Assembly: GCA_014898415.1 (NCBI GenBank)
Contig: RCTD01000016.1
Span: forward strand, 682,001-746,000
DNA from: Stromatinia cepivora
Lineage: Eukaryota; Ascomycota; Leotiomycetes; Helotiales; Sclerotiniaceae
Direction: 5' to 3'
Length of the DNA: 64,000 bases
Shown one piece after another: positions 26,540-38,018 of this stretch (positions within the stretch are counted from its first letter, which is position 1; every line of letters starts with the position of its first letter). The notes beneath the pieces are model-generated. The model had not been told where the DNA came from. It did no database searches and saw only the letters and a program-made list of their open reading frames with translations. Position numbers and translations under genes: made by a program.

Positions 26540-27176
26540 TATCTAGATAAATAAATATATTATTTTTATACTAAGTTTAACTAGGTGATTATAGAGATAT
26601 CTTTTCTTCTAATATCGCTTCATATAATAATCTCTCTATTCGAATTATTTCATATTATCAATACGCCTTAGAATCAGATAGATATTGTATCACCACATGC
26701 AGGCGATGCCGCAATGCCGAGAAGCCCCCCGCTGGTCGGCACAGAGTCTTGCTTCTGCGCTGAGGAGGGGGCTTCTGGTGAATTCACCGGGTGGTGAATA
26801 TAATATAAGACCGAGTAGGCTGCGCCGCAAGACTGCAACCAACTGTCTTGTCGCTATAATGCTGCTCTTCAAATCCGCAATCTTTCATCTTTTCTCCCAG
26901 CACTGTTAAGAATTCTGCACCGTGATCTACAACCACTTTTTCCTGCATATTATCAAACAGTTTATTTGGAATTCTGCCTCGGAACAAGTTCCCGGCAGGG
27001 AAATTTCCTGCAACTTTTCCAACAAGTTGGTTGGGAATCCTACTTCGTTTGAATCGTTTCCTGGTTCTCCTGCCTCCCTCATTCCTTTTTCATCAGTACT
27101 TCGCTTCTGACAGTTTGTTTCGAATACTACATTGCAATCTTCTTTTGCCGTGATTTTATAACCTACGACCACAGTC
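26540..27176. other. right flank of the nest; abrupt return to normal GC
   Basis: AT-rich to about 26,690, then suddenly GC-balanced sequence. Two overlapping minus-strand open stretches (27184-26927 and 26987-26784) could be pieces of one frameshifted or spliced gene: the second reads FRGRIPNKLFDNMQEKVVVDH. I do not recognise either. It also forms the promoter side of the GST gene. Confidence 0.4.
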
Positions 27177-27200
27177 ATGACCAAGCCTATCGAAATATAG

Positions 27201-28165
27201 ATGGCCGGTAAGTTGTACGCAATAATCTCACCCGATCAAAAATGCTCACTCTTTCTTAGCGCCAGGTCCAAACTCCTGGAAGGCAAGAACAAACACACCA
27301 AGTCTGGTGTGCATGGCTAATTTCTTCGCCGCAGGTGGTTATGGTTCTGGAGGAACTCAATATTACCTATGAAATCAAGTCTGTTCGCTTTGAAGATATC
27401 AAAAAGCCACCATTCATTGACCTCAATCCCAACGGCAGAGCGCCAGGTATGGCTCTAAGAGACCCTGTTGATTTTTCACTCGCAATCTAATATATATCGT
27501 AGCCATCAAGGATCCAAACACCAATCTTACCCTCTGGGAGTCTGGTGCCATCGTGCTCTACCTAATCGAGCAGTACGGCAAGGAGAAGAAATTGACCTAT
27601 GACACCTTTCAAGAAAGAGCTATCCTTACACAGTGGCTCATGTTTCAAATGAGTGGGCAAGGCCCATACTTTGGACAGTGCGGTTGGTGAGCTACAACTT
27701 TCCTGTCTAGGCCGCAATAATGTCACCGTTAACTGACCGTACAAAAATCACAGGTTCAATGTCCTCCATTCCGAAAAGGTGCCTTCCGCCATCGAGCGCT
27801 ACAATGCCGAACTCCGACGCATTCTCGGAGTTCTCGGTGGCGCTCTTGCCGGTAAAGAATGGCTCGTTGGCGACAAATATACATTCGCTGATATTGTGTT
27901 CGCTCCGTGGAATGATCGCATTGACACCTTAGTTGGATACCCCCCATGTGCGCCAGAGGACAATCCAATCCGAGAATTTCCCAACTTGGATGCTTGGCAT
28001 AGCCGTGTCACATCTAAAAGCGCTTGGAAAAAATGTATGGAGATTAGAGCCAGGTTGATGGACGAAATGGGCTTGATGCCGAATGGAATGCCAAAGGGTG
28101 TTAGCAATATGGATGAGTACCAAGCTAAGATCAAGGCAGATGAGGAGAATGCGGCCAAAGCTTGA
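27201..28165 (+). CDS. glutathione S-transferase (Ure2-like), N-terminus disrupted
   Basis: Predicted cytosolic GST of the fungal Ure2p-like group, conjugating glutathione to electrophiles. Model: exons 27201-27207, 27260-27282, 27335-27446, 27503-27686 and 27754-28165, 245 aa. Thioredoxin-fold N-domain: PGPNSWKVVMVLEELNITYE, then DLNPNGRAPAI and the glutathione-binding LWESGAIVLYLIEQYG. Helical C-domain: WLVGDKYTFADIVFAPWN, then FPNLDAWHSRV. Intron 2 (27283-27334) is a GC-AG intron. Upstream in frame is ATG-ACC-AAG-CCT-ATC-GAA-ATA-TAG (27177-27200): family members usually start MTKPI.IY, so TAG stands where Tyr is expected and translation from 27201 lacks the first beta-strand. It may be a young pseudogene. 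Confidence 0.75.
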
Positions 28166-29067
28166 GCGTACGGATCCGCAGAAGAATTTTGATATTGCAA
28201 GGGCTTAGGATACAGTCGTTTTGATGACCATAGCAGAGATGCGCTACATAACTCTATTATCCATTCAATCATTCAATTTCTTGAATAGCTTCTATTTCAA
28301 TGAATAAATACATGTCTTAAGAGGCCTGTTTCGATGTGAAATGCTGAGCACCTATCGTACTTATGATAGTGAAAGTAAAAAAAAAAACGTGGCTAATACG
28401 GAGTATGGCTATCCATCTCCATGGAATTGGTCCAATATCAACTTCTTGAACCAGACACGGTTGTTAGATCCCTTCCTTGAAAGATACATTGAATCTCTAC
28501 GTACTCTATGGCACTCAAATTCGTAGGCTGCGGCATACCATCAACACTTACTACTCACATCCGGTCAGCAAGCTTCAGCAATTTGTTTCACAACATTTCA
28601 AAATTTTCGCGAAAGTTTCATAACATGTAACTCTCAATTGGAGGGTTTCTTCAGATTCTTTACAGATAAATCACTGAATTCTGAGCATATCACTAAGGCC
28701 TATGAAGACTAGCTGGAAATGCAGTGGATGGAGGCCTACCGCAACCCACAAATGCCTAAGTGAACTAGGGAAACTATTAATGTTAGGAACAAACACACTT
28801 CACATTTATCTGATGGGTATTTGTCGTGCACAATTATGGAGTTCGTGAATTTTAAGAAGAGAACAGTTCTTGATATTTCGAACTGCCTGTTCAGCCAGTC
28901 TTACAAACATCTAGTGATTCCGGACATAATGACCGTTCTCTCAGTGTACGACAGTTGTACCATATCGCCAATTGGTGTAGTTTCGAGTTCTAGGTAGATG
29001 ATATTTGCCCAGCGTTAAGAATGATTGTATAGTACTGGGCATACATCCGACATATATGATGTATGCC
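28166..29067. other. intergenic, nothing recognised
   Basis: About 900 bp between the GST stop and the end of P450 homology. The 61-codon frame at 28341 shows no family features. Confidence 0.5.
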
Positions 29068-30411
29068 TTAATCATTCCTCCGACGCATCAATGTCTCCGT
29101 TTCCAGACTGAAGAACACAAACTCATGCAATTTTGTTTCTCTGGTTTTGCACTCTCTTGAAATGCAAAATCATATTCTGTAAATAGCTTGACTAATATGA
29201 CCTTGGACATCAAGCTTGTAATCGTTCTTCCTGGGCAAGCCTATCTTCCATTACCCCAACGGAAATCTTCATTATCAACAGCCCTGAATAGATTAGCCCG
29301 ATAGTCTTGAAAATCGCCATTGTAAACTCGCAGTGCGTTGTACTCCTTTAGATAAGGGAAAAGCATAGCATCCGTGGTTCTAGAATGACCAACTACTGTA
29401 ATGAATTGGCCTGTTTTGAGTATAAGACCATCGGAGAGTATATAGTCATTTTACATGACTCGATTATACACAATCAAATTTCCAAAGACGAGTCTCATAG
29501 TCTCTTTCATAACCAAATCCAGTTTGTCTAAACTGTTGTAGACCGCAACATCCCAATCACCGTTAATCTCTTTATCCTTGAGCTTCATTTCTTCGTGAAT
29601 TTCGTCGCGGGAATTTGATGGTCTATTATATTTATAATCACACCAACGATAAACACTGCCGAACTGTAGGTACCGTAAGCGACGACTGATCCCATTAATC
29701 GAGTTAGTATACTTGGGTTGGCTTCTTCTAGCATCTTTATATCTGCTAGCATCCAAGAAATCAAATCATTGCGCGCCTTTGGATGATCAAATTTCTCGCT
29801 TCGACGCAGCACTTCTGGAACAACGAAACCTTCGAGTTTCTTCCAGCCTCTCAAAGGCGCCATTTACTAGGGAGAAGTCAAACTAGGACGGGCTGCAAGA
29901 ATGAGGGTACGAATCTCATGAAGAACATTATTGTAAATACTGTTATTCTCGTCAATTAGAATTTTGATTGTAGGGGTGTCTGAGACAAGGTCTGCACTTA
30001 CTGTTACTTGTATGCTCGTAACAAAGACGAATAGATCTTCGTCATCACAGATTGGAGGACCAAAGGTTGATAGTGTTATGGCCCTACTGACACAATGAAC
30101 TATCTTGTCCAGTGGCTCCACAACTATCCAGTGATCTGTTTAGGGGAACATTTTCTGAACTGACTCCCCAATTCGAATTCCCGCAGGCGCGAGTAGTTCG
30201 GAAAGAGCCAGTGTGATTCTGTTGAGCAGGATTTTGACGTGATGATTTGTTCTCAAGATCACATCCATGCCGTTCAAACGTCCCGTAAGAGCTGTCATAT
30301 GAGACAATCTAGAGTTGATCATATCTTGAGGCAGTTTGTTGAGCTCGGGTATGAAACGCGCTGAAAGCACAACCATGTCGACATCTCCTTTCCCTAAGGT
30401 TCTGAAATAAA
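29068..30411 (-). pseudogene. cytochrome P450 pseudogene
   Basis: Minus-strand text reads as a fungal microsomal P450 without its first hundred or so residues: FRTLGKGDVDMVVLSARFIPEL (from about 30,405), EPLDKIVHCVSRAI and FGPPICDDED (about 30,040-30,120), DLISWML (about 29,770), then the ExxR helix LVMKETMRL (about 29,490). The heme loop FRWGNGR-stop-ACPGR follows with the ligand Cys at 29235-29237. TAG at 29241-29243 interrupts that loop. Several frame changes and a replaced segment after DDED add to the damage. The C-terminus ends at TAA 29068-29070. Homology stops at about 30,411, exactly at the AT-rich segment. Substrate unknown. Confidence 0.8.
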
Positions 30412-31173
30412 CATCCTAGATGTTTATAAAAAGGATATTATATATTTTTTTGTTGTAGAATAAGGATGTCTAATTTATATTTCAAGGTATATGGGTAATT
30501 ATGTAAGAAAGACTCATCCTTATTGGATGGTAAATTAGATAATATAGCAAAAGTTGTACAAATTAATATTATAAATGTCTAAAGCAATCTGAAAATGAAA
30601 CTATCTTTATTTAGTTGATTTATATTATCTAATTTAAAACTATTTATTTCATTAATAATCAATAAATCATCATTTCACTTCAATTTTTTCAAGATTTAAA
30701 TGATTCACATTATCATTGTACTATACAAAAGCAATTACGTTAAACATTAAAGCCTTTCAAATTTGAAATATATATTATCATTTTTTAGAATTTTTTAAAT
30801 TCGAAGATATTCCAATTTATATTTGAATTTTACCTTTAAAGAATTTCATTTTTTTCGAATTTCGTTATTTTTTTTAAGTATTTTATACTGTACGATAGGT
30901 GTAATAAATGATGAAGATGAAAAGGGGGTTAATTTTTTTAAAAAAAATAGAAGAAACGAATTAGAAAAGATGGGGAGGGTAAAAAGGGGGCTAATTTTGA
31001 AAAAGACGAATTAGAAAAAGATCAGGGAAGTTAGAAAATAAATATATATTATAATATATAGCTATATTATACATCTAAGCTAACAATTTTACTTTAAAAA
31101 TCAATATACAGGAGAATAAAAAACGAATGTGGGGTTTTTAGATTATATACAGTAATTTTGAACATCTAGGATG
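30412..31173. repeat. AT-rich segment with 13-bp inverted ends
   Basis: 762 bp, strongly AT-rich, bounded by CATCCTAGATGTT (30412-30424) and its exact reverse complement AACATCTAGGATG (31161-31173). No matching target duplication was found, and the motif is itself nearly palindromic, which weakens the case for a transposon. It may be a degraded MITE/DNA transposon or a rearrangement scar. It separates two genes that are each missing their N-terminal halves. Confidence 0.45.
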
Positions 31174-31210
31174 ACGATATCCGTATAATATGTATCGAAC
31201 ATTATCTTAG

Positions 31211-32328
31211 GGGACTGGGGATGCGCTCCTGGTGAAAAAGATGCAAAGCTTAGAATTTGTGGGCTTCACATTATTTGCTGCTTCCGTCACAATGCTTCTC
31301 ATTGCACTTCAATTTGGTGGGAGAACCTATGCGTGGAACTCTTCTGTAGCCATTGGTCTATTGGTTGGATCTGCCGCCACGATGGCTGTTGTTATCCCTT
31401 GGGAATTACGTTTACAAGACACTGCCTTGATTCCACCCAAACTATTTACGCATCGAAATGTTATATTGATCTTCTACAGCTCTCTATTTGTCAATGGTCC
31501 TTTCCAAACTATTGTATATTGGTTGCCCATCTGGTTTCAAGCTGTCCAAGGTGTGCAGCCAACTGAGAGTGGTGTTAGATATTTACCTACAGTAATCTCT
31601 GATGTGCTTGCTTCCTTGATTGGAGCTTCCATCGTGATGAAGCTCGGTATATGGAATCCATTTCTTCTGTTCGGAGAGGCAATGGTGCCACTTGGTGCTG
31701 GACTATTGACAACCCTCCATCCTGGCATATCTTCTTGGCACTGGATTGGGTATCAGATATTAGGTGGGATTGGCTACTCACTTGCTAGCAATTTGGTATG
31801 CACATTCTTTTTTTCAACCCCTCTCTTGGTCAACATTTTAGTTGCTAATCCATTTCAAGGCCCATTTGAAGGCCCATTTGGGCTTGCAAGCTTCCCTGCC
31901 CGCCGAACTTGTCCCAATTGGAGCCACCACATTGCTATTCGGCATCTCAACTAGCTGTGCGGTATTCCTTGCCATTGGTCAAGCAGTCTTTCAAGAATGT
32001 CTTCAGACCAATCTTTCTGAAGTTGTCTCTCCGGACGTTGTGAATGCCGTCATTTCCGTAGGTGCGAACAGCTTTTGGACAGTAGTAAGCAAGGCAGACC
32101 TCCAAGCAGTTATTCGCGCATACAGTGACTCTGCAACACAAGTCTTGGTAAGATCTTACAATCCTTTAGAATGAAGAATTTGACAAAATTCTAATGTTTT
32201 TGTAGTACATTCCTGCTGCGGCACCGGTTATTTCTTTCGTGCTTATTGCATGCACTAGGTGGATTCGAATAAAGAAGCCTGACGAATCTGCGAAGGAGTT
32301 GGATGAAACGGGCAAAGACACAGCTTAA
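31211..32328 (+). pseudogene. MFS drug/metabolite exporter, C-terminal half only
   Basis: Matches the second half of 14-TM DHA2-type exporters: LEFVGFTLFAASVTMLLIALQFGG and TYAWNSSV, then YWLPIWFQAVQGVQPTESGVRYLP, the GYQILGGIGYSLASNL helix, PAELVPIGATTLLFG, and a basic C-terminal tail. Exons 31211-31795, 31842-32147 and 32206-32328 keep one frame. The 5' end begins at an apparent acceptor (CTTAG, 31210) with no upstream exon before the AT-rich segment, so about half of the transporter is absent. Exon 2 begins with a 12-bp tandem duplication (GGCCCATTTGAA/GGCCCATTTGGG, about 31,859-31,882) that looks foreign to the family. In the plasma membrane, such pumps often export cluster metabolites. 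Confidence 0.75.
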
Positions 32329-33757
32329 AACTTGGTGAAGCACATCTCATCTTCCACTGTTTCCATAACTTGCAGTTATGTTCGGGCTTACTGCTTCATA
32401 GAAACGCCAAGATGACTAGCTCTTCTCAAACGGTGTAGGCGAAATATAGGGCCTGAAGTCTTAGGATTTTTATTTGTTCATGTCAGATGACTTCTGTGTT
32501 ATGGTCCTCAGCTACCTAATTTGGAGACTTTGTATACTTATTGGTATCTTTTATCTTTCTTGTCAGTGGTAGGATATATCTGGTCACCACGAAAGGGTTT
32601 TGTAGGTATCGTCTCTGGGGATGGTTTCGGTTTCATGTGGCGCTGACTGAATTAGGGGGCAAAGCCCTACCATAATAGCAAATATTTCCATTATATCCCC
32701 ATATACATGATCTACTCGAAGAGTCTTACGTTGATGCTTATCAAGAAATAATGTCAAAAAGGGGAAGACAAAAGGTTTATGCGACTTGGTAGTTCATCGG
32801 GACATCACAAGTTCTGTGCTTGCCTTCTACTTCGCTGAAAACTACACATACTATCTTAGCGTCTGTGTAGACACCATATGTCACTAGTAATCGACCACAC
32901 GTGTAGCCCCTTTCAACTTTTACAGCGAAATTTAGAGATTGAAGCGTTGCTTTTGAATATTTCTCGTAGCGTAGCAGTACCTCCAGTTCTAGTTTTCTTC
33001 TAGCCTGGTAGCTTATATGTCTATCAACTGCGCAAATTACGCACATGCCCTCAATGTCGAGAACACAATCTCTGGATTGATAAACAGAATGAGCACAGGG
33101 TACCTATAGCTAGTCTATCCACATGCGCACTAAAGTCAAGGATGGCTAATGAAAAGAAAGCGGAAACCCGCAAACCTGGAATCGATAGCGGCCTTGTTCC
33201 AATCTAAGGAAGAGACGTTTCCTGTTTTCTGGACGAAGGCTTGACGTGTGTACCGGAGATAATTGACCATTTCTGAATTGCGACCACCACCCAATCTCGC
33301 TCCTCCACCCTACTCTCTCATGTTTGTAAGTTCGATCAGCAGTGCTTCGAGAAACATTCTTGTGGCGTGTAGTATCACGATATCAATCTTAATGTGTTCG
33401 TCAGTTGCGTTTGTTCTTGACTTGGGTGGAGGTTGTCCGATAGACCAAGTCCACCAGCCTCGCTAGTGTCACCGCCCGGCAGAATTTTTGATTACCACAT
33501 CGGCTTCGTGATTTGAGGTTTGAGAGTTCTATGATCGCCAGGACTTGAGATTGAGGAATATTTAGAGGTATCTACAGATATGCTAATGATCGATTAAATG
33601 ATCCTCTTCGGGGAAGACAAGGCTTCCGATTCAGATCAATTCCTCCGCGTCATCCAGAAATGACAATCCGTGCACGTGAGGCTAGCTCCTGTACTAGGCA
33701 ATCCCAGCCGTGCACAAAAAACCGTATATTCTGTGCAGCGGTGCTAAACAAACACTA

Positions 33758-33780
33758 GCTACACCTTACAAAGGTGTAGC
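33758..33780. repeat. short perfect hairpin
   Basis: GCTACACCTT-ACA-AAGGTGTAGC: a 10-bp perfect stem with a 3-nt loop in intergenic DNA. Function unknown. Confidence 0.6.
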
Positions 33781-34497
33781 ATCATAGAGGTCGACAACAA
33801 AGATTGGGGATACAACAGTATAAAGCTATTGTAAATTGTAACGTTATCAATCCAACCTGGGTTCTAGCCAAGGTTTATTTTATCTAACAAGGTTCTCACT
33901 CTTACTTGGACACCCATAAGGACCCAAAATACTCCATCTAACAGTGCACTTGAAAAGTCCTCCCTCCAATAGCTCCTATCAAAACAGAAACATAAAAGTA
34001 TTTATACAAAATCCTTCAATTCCCAGAGTGCAAAACGCCAGAAATCGTCGTTCATTGATATCCAACCCTCTACTCGTGGTTGTATGCGCTGTTAGAGCTG
34101 CCTAGAAGTCACACAATATCTATATAATAATCCCCCAAACTAAAGTTGAGAAACCTTCTTCACCTTCTTCTTTTCTCCTTTTCTTCATGCTTATCAAAGC
34201 ATACAGCACATGGAGAGAGTCTGGCAGTAGGCTTTCTGACCCTAGAAAAGCTAGGCGATCTAGAAGCCTTGCCCTTCAACATTTCAGGCTTAGCTTCGCT
34301 TTCCTCGGGGGAGACACTGCAAGAGCTTTACCCCTGGTAAAAAATACAGCATTGTGCCCTCCTGCAGCCCTGGGGGAAGCATTACGATTGAGATTATAAT
34401 AATAATATTATATAAAAAGCTCGAGTGAAAACTCAAGTAAGAACTCGAGAGCTCGAATAGGAATAAAAATACGAATGAAAATAAGAGGTATCTCTCG

Positions 34498-34537
34498 CTA
34501 AACAGGCTAAACAGGCTAAAGAGCTAAAGAGCTAAAG
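34498..34537. repeat. short tandem repeats
   Basis: Two units of CTAAACAGG followed by two of CTAAAGAG and a partial copy, downstream of the DUF7514 gene. Confidence 0.6.
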
Positions 34538-34703
34538 ATAATATAAACTCATAAAGATACTTCATAATCATAATACTCATTTCATTCAAATATCGTTCAC
34601 TCGCTGATATCCATATCCATATCCATAACCACCCCAAATGCAATCCAATCCATGCAAACTCCCGCAGACAGAAACACAGTCATATTCCCCTACTTCCAAC
34701 ATC

Positions 34704-36913
34704 TCATCTCCAATCAGGATATTTCCTCCCATCAACCCCTCTTACAGGACTTATACCCCTTTCCCTCCTCTCTCTATCTCTCTCCCTAAAACTCCTCCCT
34801 TCATAATCATCATCTCTTTCTCTATCCCCTCTTTCCGTCCTCATTCTCCTGGTTGGAATTTCCTCATGACTACTATGTCTCGTTTGTAACCTAGGTCTTT
34901 CCCTCCTTTTGTAATCTCTTTCTCGATCCCTCTCATCTCGATCTCTGTCCCTATCCCTTTCTCTTTCCCTTTCCCGTTCTCTATCACGATCTCTTTCTCT
35001 TTCCCTATCCCCCCTATCTTCTCGACTACTATGCCTCCTACTTCCTCTTCCCTCTCCACTCTCCCTTCCACTTTCTCCACCACTACCTCCACTGACATGA
35101 TGACTAACCCCGTCACCCCTCATTCCCCCATTTCTCCACATCTCAGCAATATTCCCCAAATCCCTCCACTTAACCCCTCTACTATCACTTCTCCCCTTTT
35201 CTCTCTCCCTATCCCTCTCCCTGTCCCTGTCCCTATCCCTATCCACCTCCACATCACCCGATGCCCTCCCCGCCTCCCTTTTCCTCCTCCCCGTCAAAAA
35301 CGGCGCGCTCAATTTTCCATTCAAATCAATATTAGTGGGATACTGACCCCGTCGAAATTTATTCTCAATATCTCTTTGTCTATCCCTTTCCTTCTCCCTT
35401 TCCCTTGCATCTGAAATAGGGGATGGCATTGTACTACCTGGTGCTGTGGACGAGAATGCAAAAACCCGAGGACTATCCGGCCCAGAACTTCGTGGTATAT
35501 AAGTACTTTGCGGGCGTCTCGGTATTGCCCGCGCGCTTGTAGATGAATTCAATGGATTAGTACGAGTTTTAGGGGACGGATCATCTTCAGAATCCGATGT
35601 TACGCTAGTAACGCTGGAAGAATCGGAGGTGTCTGAGACGATTGGTGCATGCCGGGATTGTCGAGGATGACTATGTCTCCGATGGGCTGGACGCGGAGGA
35701 TCTGGGACTGGGACACTATGACGTGGACGGTGAGGATCCGAGGCGGATGCTGTGTGGGCGTGGAAAGTGGGTGCATCTTCTGAAGAGGGTGAGCTTAAAT
35801 TGGGGAAACTGCGATGACGTCCGCGGGGTATGCGGGTTGAGTATGGTTCCTCTGGAGCGAGAAACTGGCGAACTCGATGAGTCGGTGATCGATTGAGAGG
35901 TGGTCGTTGAGGACGAGATGCGGAGACGTGTGTATAAGGTATAGGTCGACTGGCCCGATGGGTAGTAGATTCACGGGTAGTAGAGTCACGGGTGGAAGGT
36001 TCACGGGCAGAAGGTTCACGAGAAGAGGATTCACGAGTGGGGGGTTCACGAGTAGAAGTTTCGAAATAACCGCTGCGGGAGTGAGCACCATTGGTTGGTG
36101 TAGGATCTGGAACTCTGGGGGAAGGTCGAACGTGAACGTATGTTGCTTGTACTTTAGGTCTAGGCGGGAGGTCTGGTGTGGGAACATCCTCTTGTTCATC
36201 TGGTGATTCATCTGGTGTTGCTCGTCGACGTAATTTCTCTGCACAGCTTCTATGCCATTTTTCTATCTCCGCGTCCGGTACCGATGGGAAAGCTTCTTTC
36301 GGTAAATCTATTGGAAATCTCTCTCCTGTAGTTGGATTTTTGATTTCAAACTCTCGTACTGCGGTTTGGATGAATGACACATGTTCCTCAGGTCCCAAAA
36401 GTATTTCTATCGATTGCCATCGCACAAATCCTCGGACCGTGAGACATGGTATTGAGGGGGGCGCAAAATCATCCTTCGTAGGGTTCAAAGTATGTTGACA
36501 GCCTATCGAGGCATAAATCCAAGATATCGAGGGATGTTTAGTCTCCACAAAAAGAGCTATGTAAGGCAACGGAAGCTATTAGCAAGCAATCACGAAAAAC
36601 CAAACACAAAAACTTACAATCATAATTTCCACCAACAGCTTTATAAAAAAGTGCCAACTTCTCTGGCGTCAAGAATTGATCTTCTTTACTTCCCACATTT
36701 TCTATCTGCGATGATTATAAGCATAAAATTCAAAGTGAGCATTGCAGGAGTGAACATCCTTACAATATAATTTGCGATTCCCCTCAATAGCGCATTTAGC
36801 ACTGATGTCGGACTCTTATCCGCATCAAACAAATACCCATAGAACTCTTTCGGATCCACGTTGGGAGTCTCCTCTTGAGGTTGCGATGGTTGCGGTGGTT
36901 GCTCTTGCGTCAT
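34704..36913 (-). CDS. DUF7514-type fungal protein with charged Arg/Asp/Glu tail
   Basis: Unknown function. Model: exons 36913-36764, 36705-36618 and 36556-34704, 696 aa. Residues about 20-190 match my memory of the fungal DUF7514 domain: FYGYLFDADKSPTSVLNALL, LTPEKLALFYKAVGGNYDSLF, FAPPSIPCLTVRGFVRWQSIE, LLGPEEHV, then PKEAFPSVPDAEIEKWHRSCAEKLRRR. The rest is disordered: Pro/Ser-rich with a repeated (S/T)REP(S/T) stretch near residues 245-275, then from about 490 onward runs of alternating RD and RE dipeptides. Both introns (58 and 61 bp) keep phase. ATG 36913 is chosen because MTQEQPPQ directly precedes the domain; an in-frame ATG at 36967 adds 18 unlike residues. Confidence 0.75.
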
Positions 36914-38018
36914 ATTCAAATAGATAATTTCGATATCGTACGAGCTGGATTTGCTGAAAATAATCAATCAATAAGATCTAGAAAATATTGTTTTTGTATC
37001 TTTTGCTTTTGCTTTGGCATCGCATTCGTTTTCTCTGACTGTCTTGTCCGCATCGATAGAGGCAGAGCAAGCATATGTAGGTTCGGTAGGTAAGAAATCC
37101 CAATTATTATTCGTAAATCAATGGTTTGTACGACGAAGGAAGACCTTTTTCATGAATGTAATGTTGCTGCGCAAAATTTCATCACCAAGTCATATTTCTA
37201 ATGGTTAGGCGTGAGCTGGCAAATCAACAGGTATCGGTATTGTAGGCTGATTTTGCCGTGATATGGGTCGACTTGTGGATGGATGGGACAAGCGGTGAGG
37301 TGGGATGTGATTGTTGAGTCTGGGGTAGTTTGGTAGTACAAGGATCGACTGAAGATGATATTCGCAATGTTGATTCAGGGCATGAAGGACGACGTGAAGG
37401 TCTTCAACTCGGTCTTGAGGATTAATATACTTAGATGATGCATGACTTGTATGTTTTTTGTTGGTTTGCACATTTCGTATGTATTTGGAATGGCTGGTAT
37501 CCAAATGGCATGGCATAATTGTGATACAGGCAGCCCACAAGTGGCAGCCTTGTAGAGAGCTTCAGAGTCTGTGAGCCTGTCAAATTTAGACGCGTTGTAT
37601 TAAACATCCATGGAATGATGATTGTAGTGGGGTTGCGCGGGGCTATACACGGCGTCAGAAGACCAGTGGGTCTCTGAATCATAGAAGGCGTTTAGAATTT
37701 TCAGATTTTGATTCTACAGAACATTGGAACGTTAAAAAACCTACGATGAATCAATGAATGGAGACGATATTTGTGGAGCAGCGGATTATTATTAATTATC
37801 TATAAGTAAGTACCTAAGTATGGGGTATAGTTTGTACTCGTATATGTGACTCCCAGCAAATTTTCAAATTTTCAAATCCCCAAATTCCCCAACAATACAT
37901 ATTGATATCCCCAAACTCCCGACGCAGATTTGTGTGTACTGTACGAAGAATTTACGCACTACCCCCTGAACCCTTTTTATTCAAGTAGAAAAAACATACA
38001 AAACCAAACCATTTTGAA
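36914..38018. other. intergenic, nothing recognised
   Basis: Minus-strand open frames at 37205-37540 and 37431-37682 overlap in different frames and have no family features. I treat them as chance. Confidence 0.45.

Larger units (their letters stand above)
32329..34703. other. intergenic with an unresolved minus-strand candidate
   Basis: 2.4 kb without a recognised gene. On the minus strand 33046-32777 encodes an 89-residue open stretch (MCVICAVDRHISYQARRKLELEV...), extendable upstream to an acceptor-like CTATAG at about 33,108. More open sequence lies at 33,240-33,460 (IKIDIVILHATRMFLEALLIEL). I recognise neither; both could be parts of one decayed gene. 34,140-34,400 holds another unassigned GC-normal patch. 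Confidence 0.3.

Noticed and set aside
26685..26909. 74-codon GC-rich frame at the nest border, possibly vector or contaminant
   Set aside because: No recognisable vector sequence; simply the return to normal base composition.
34638..35414. Plus-strand frames opposite the DUF7514 gene
   Set aside because: Pro/Ser/Leu-rich mirror of the RD/RE codon repeats on the other strand.
36686..36967. Extended N-terminus of the DUF7514 gene from ATG 36967, reading on past NYI
   Set aside because: The text after NYI is intron (GTAAGG donor), and the added N-terminal residues do not resemble the family.
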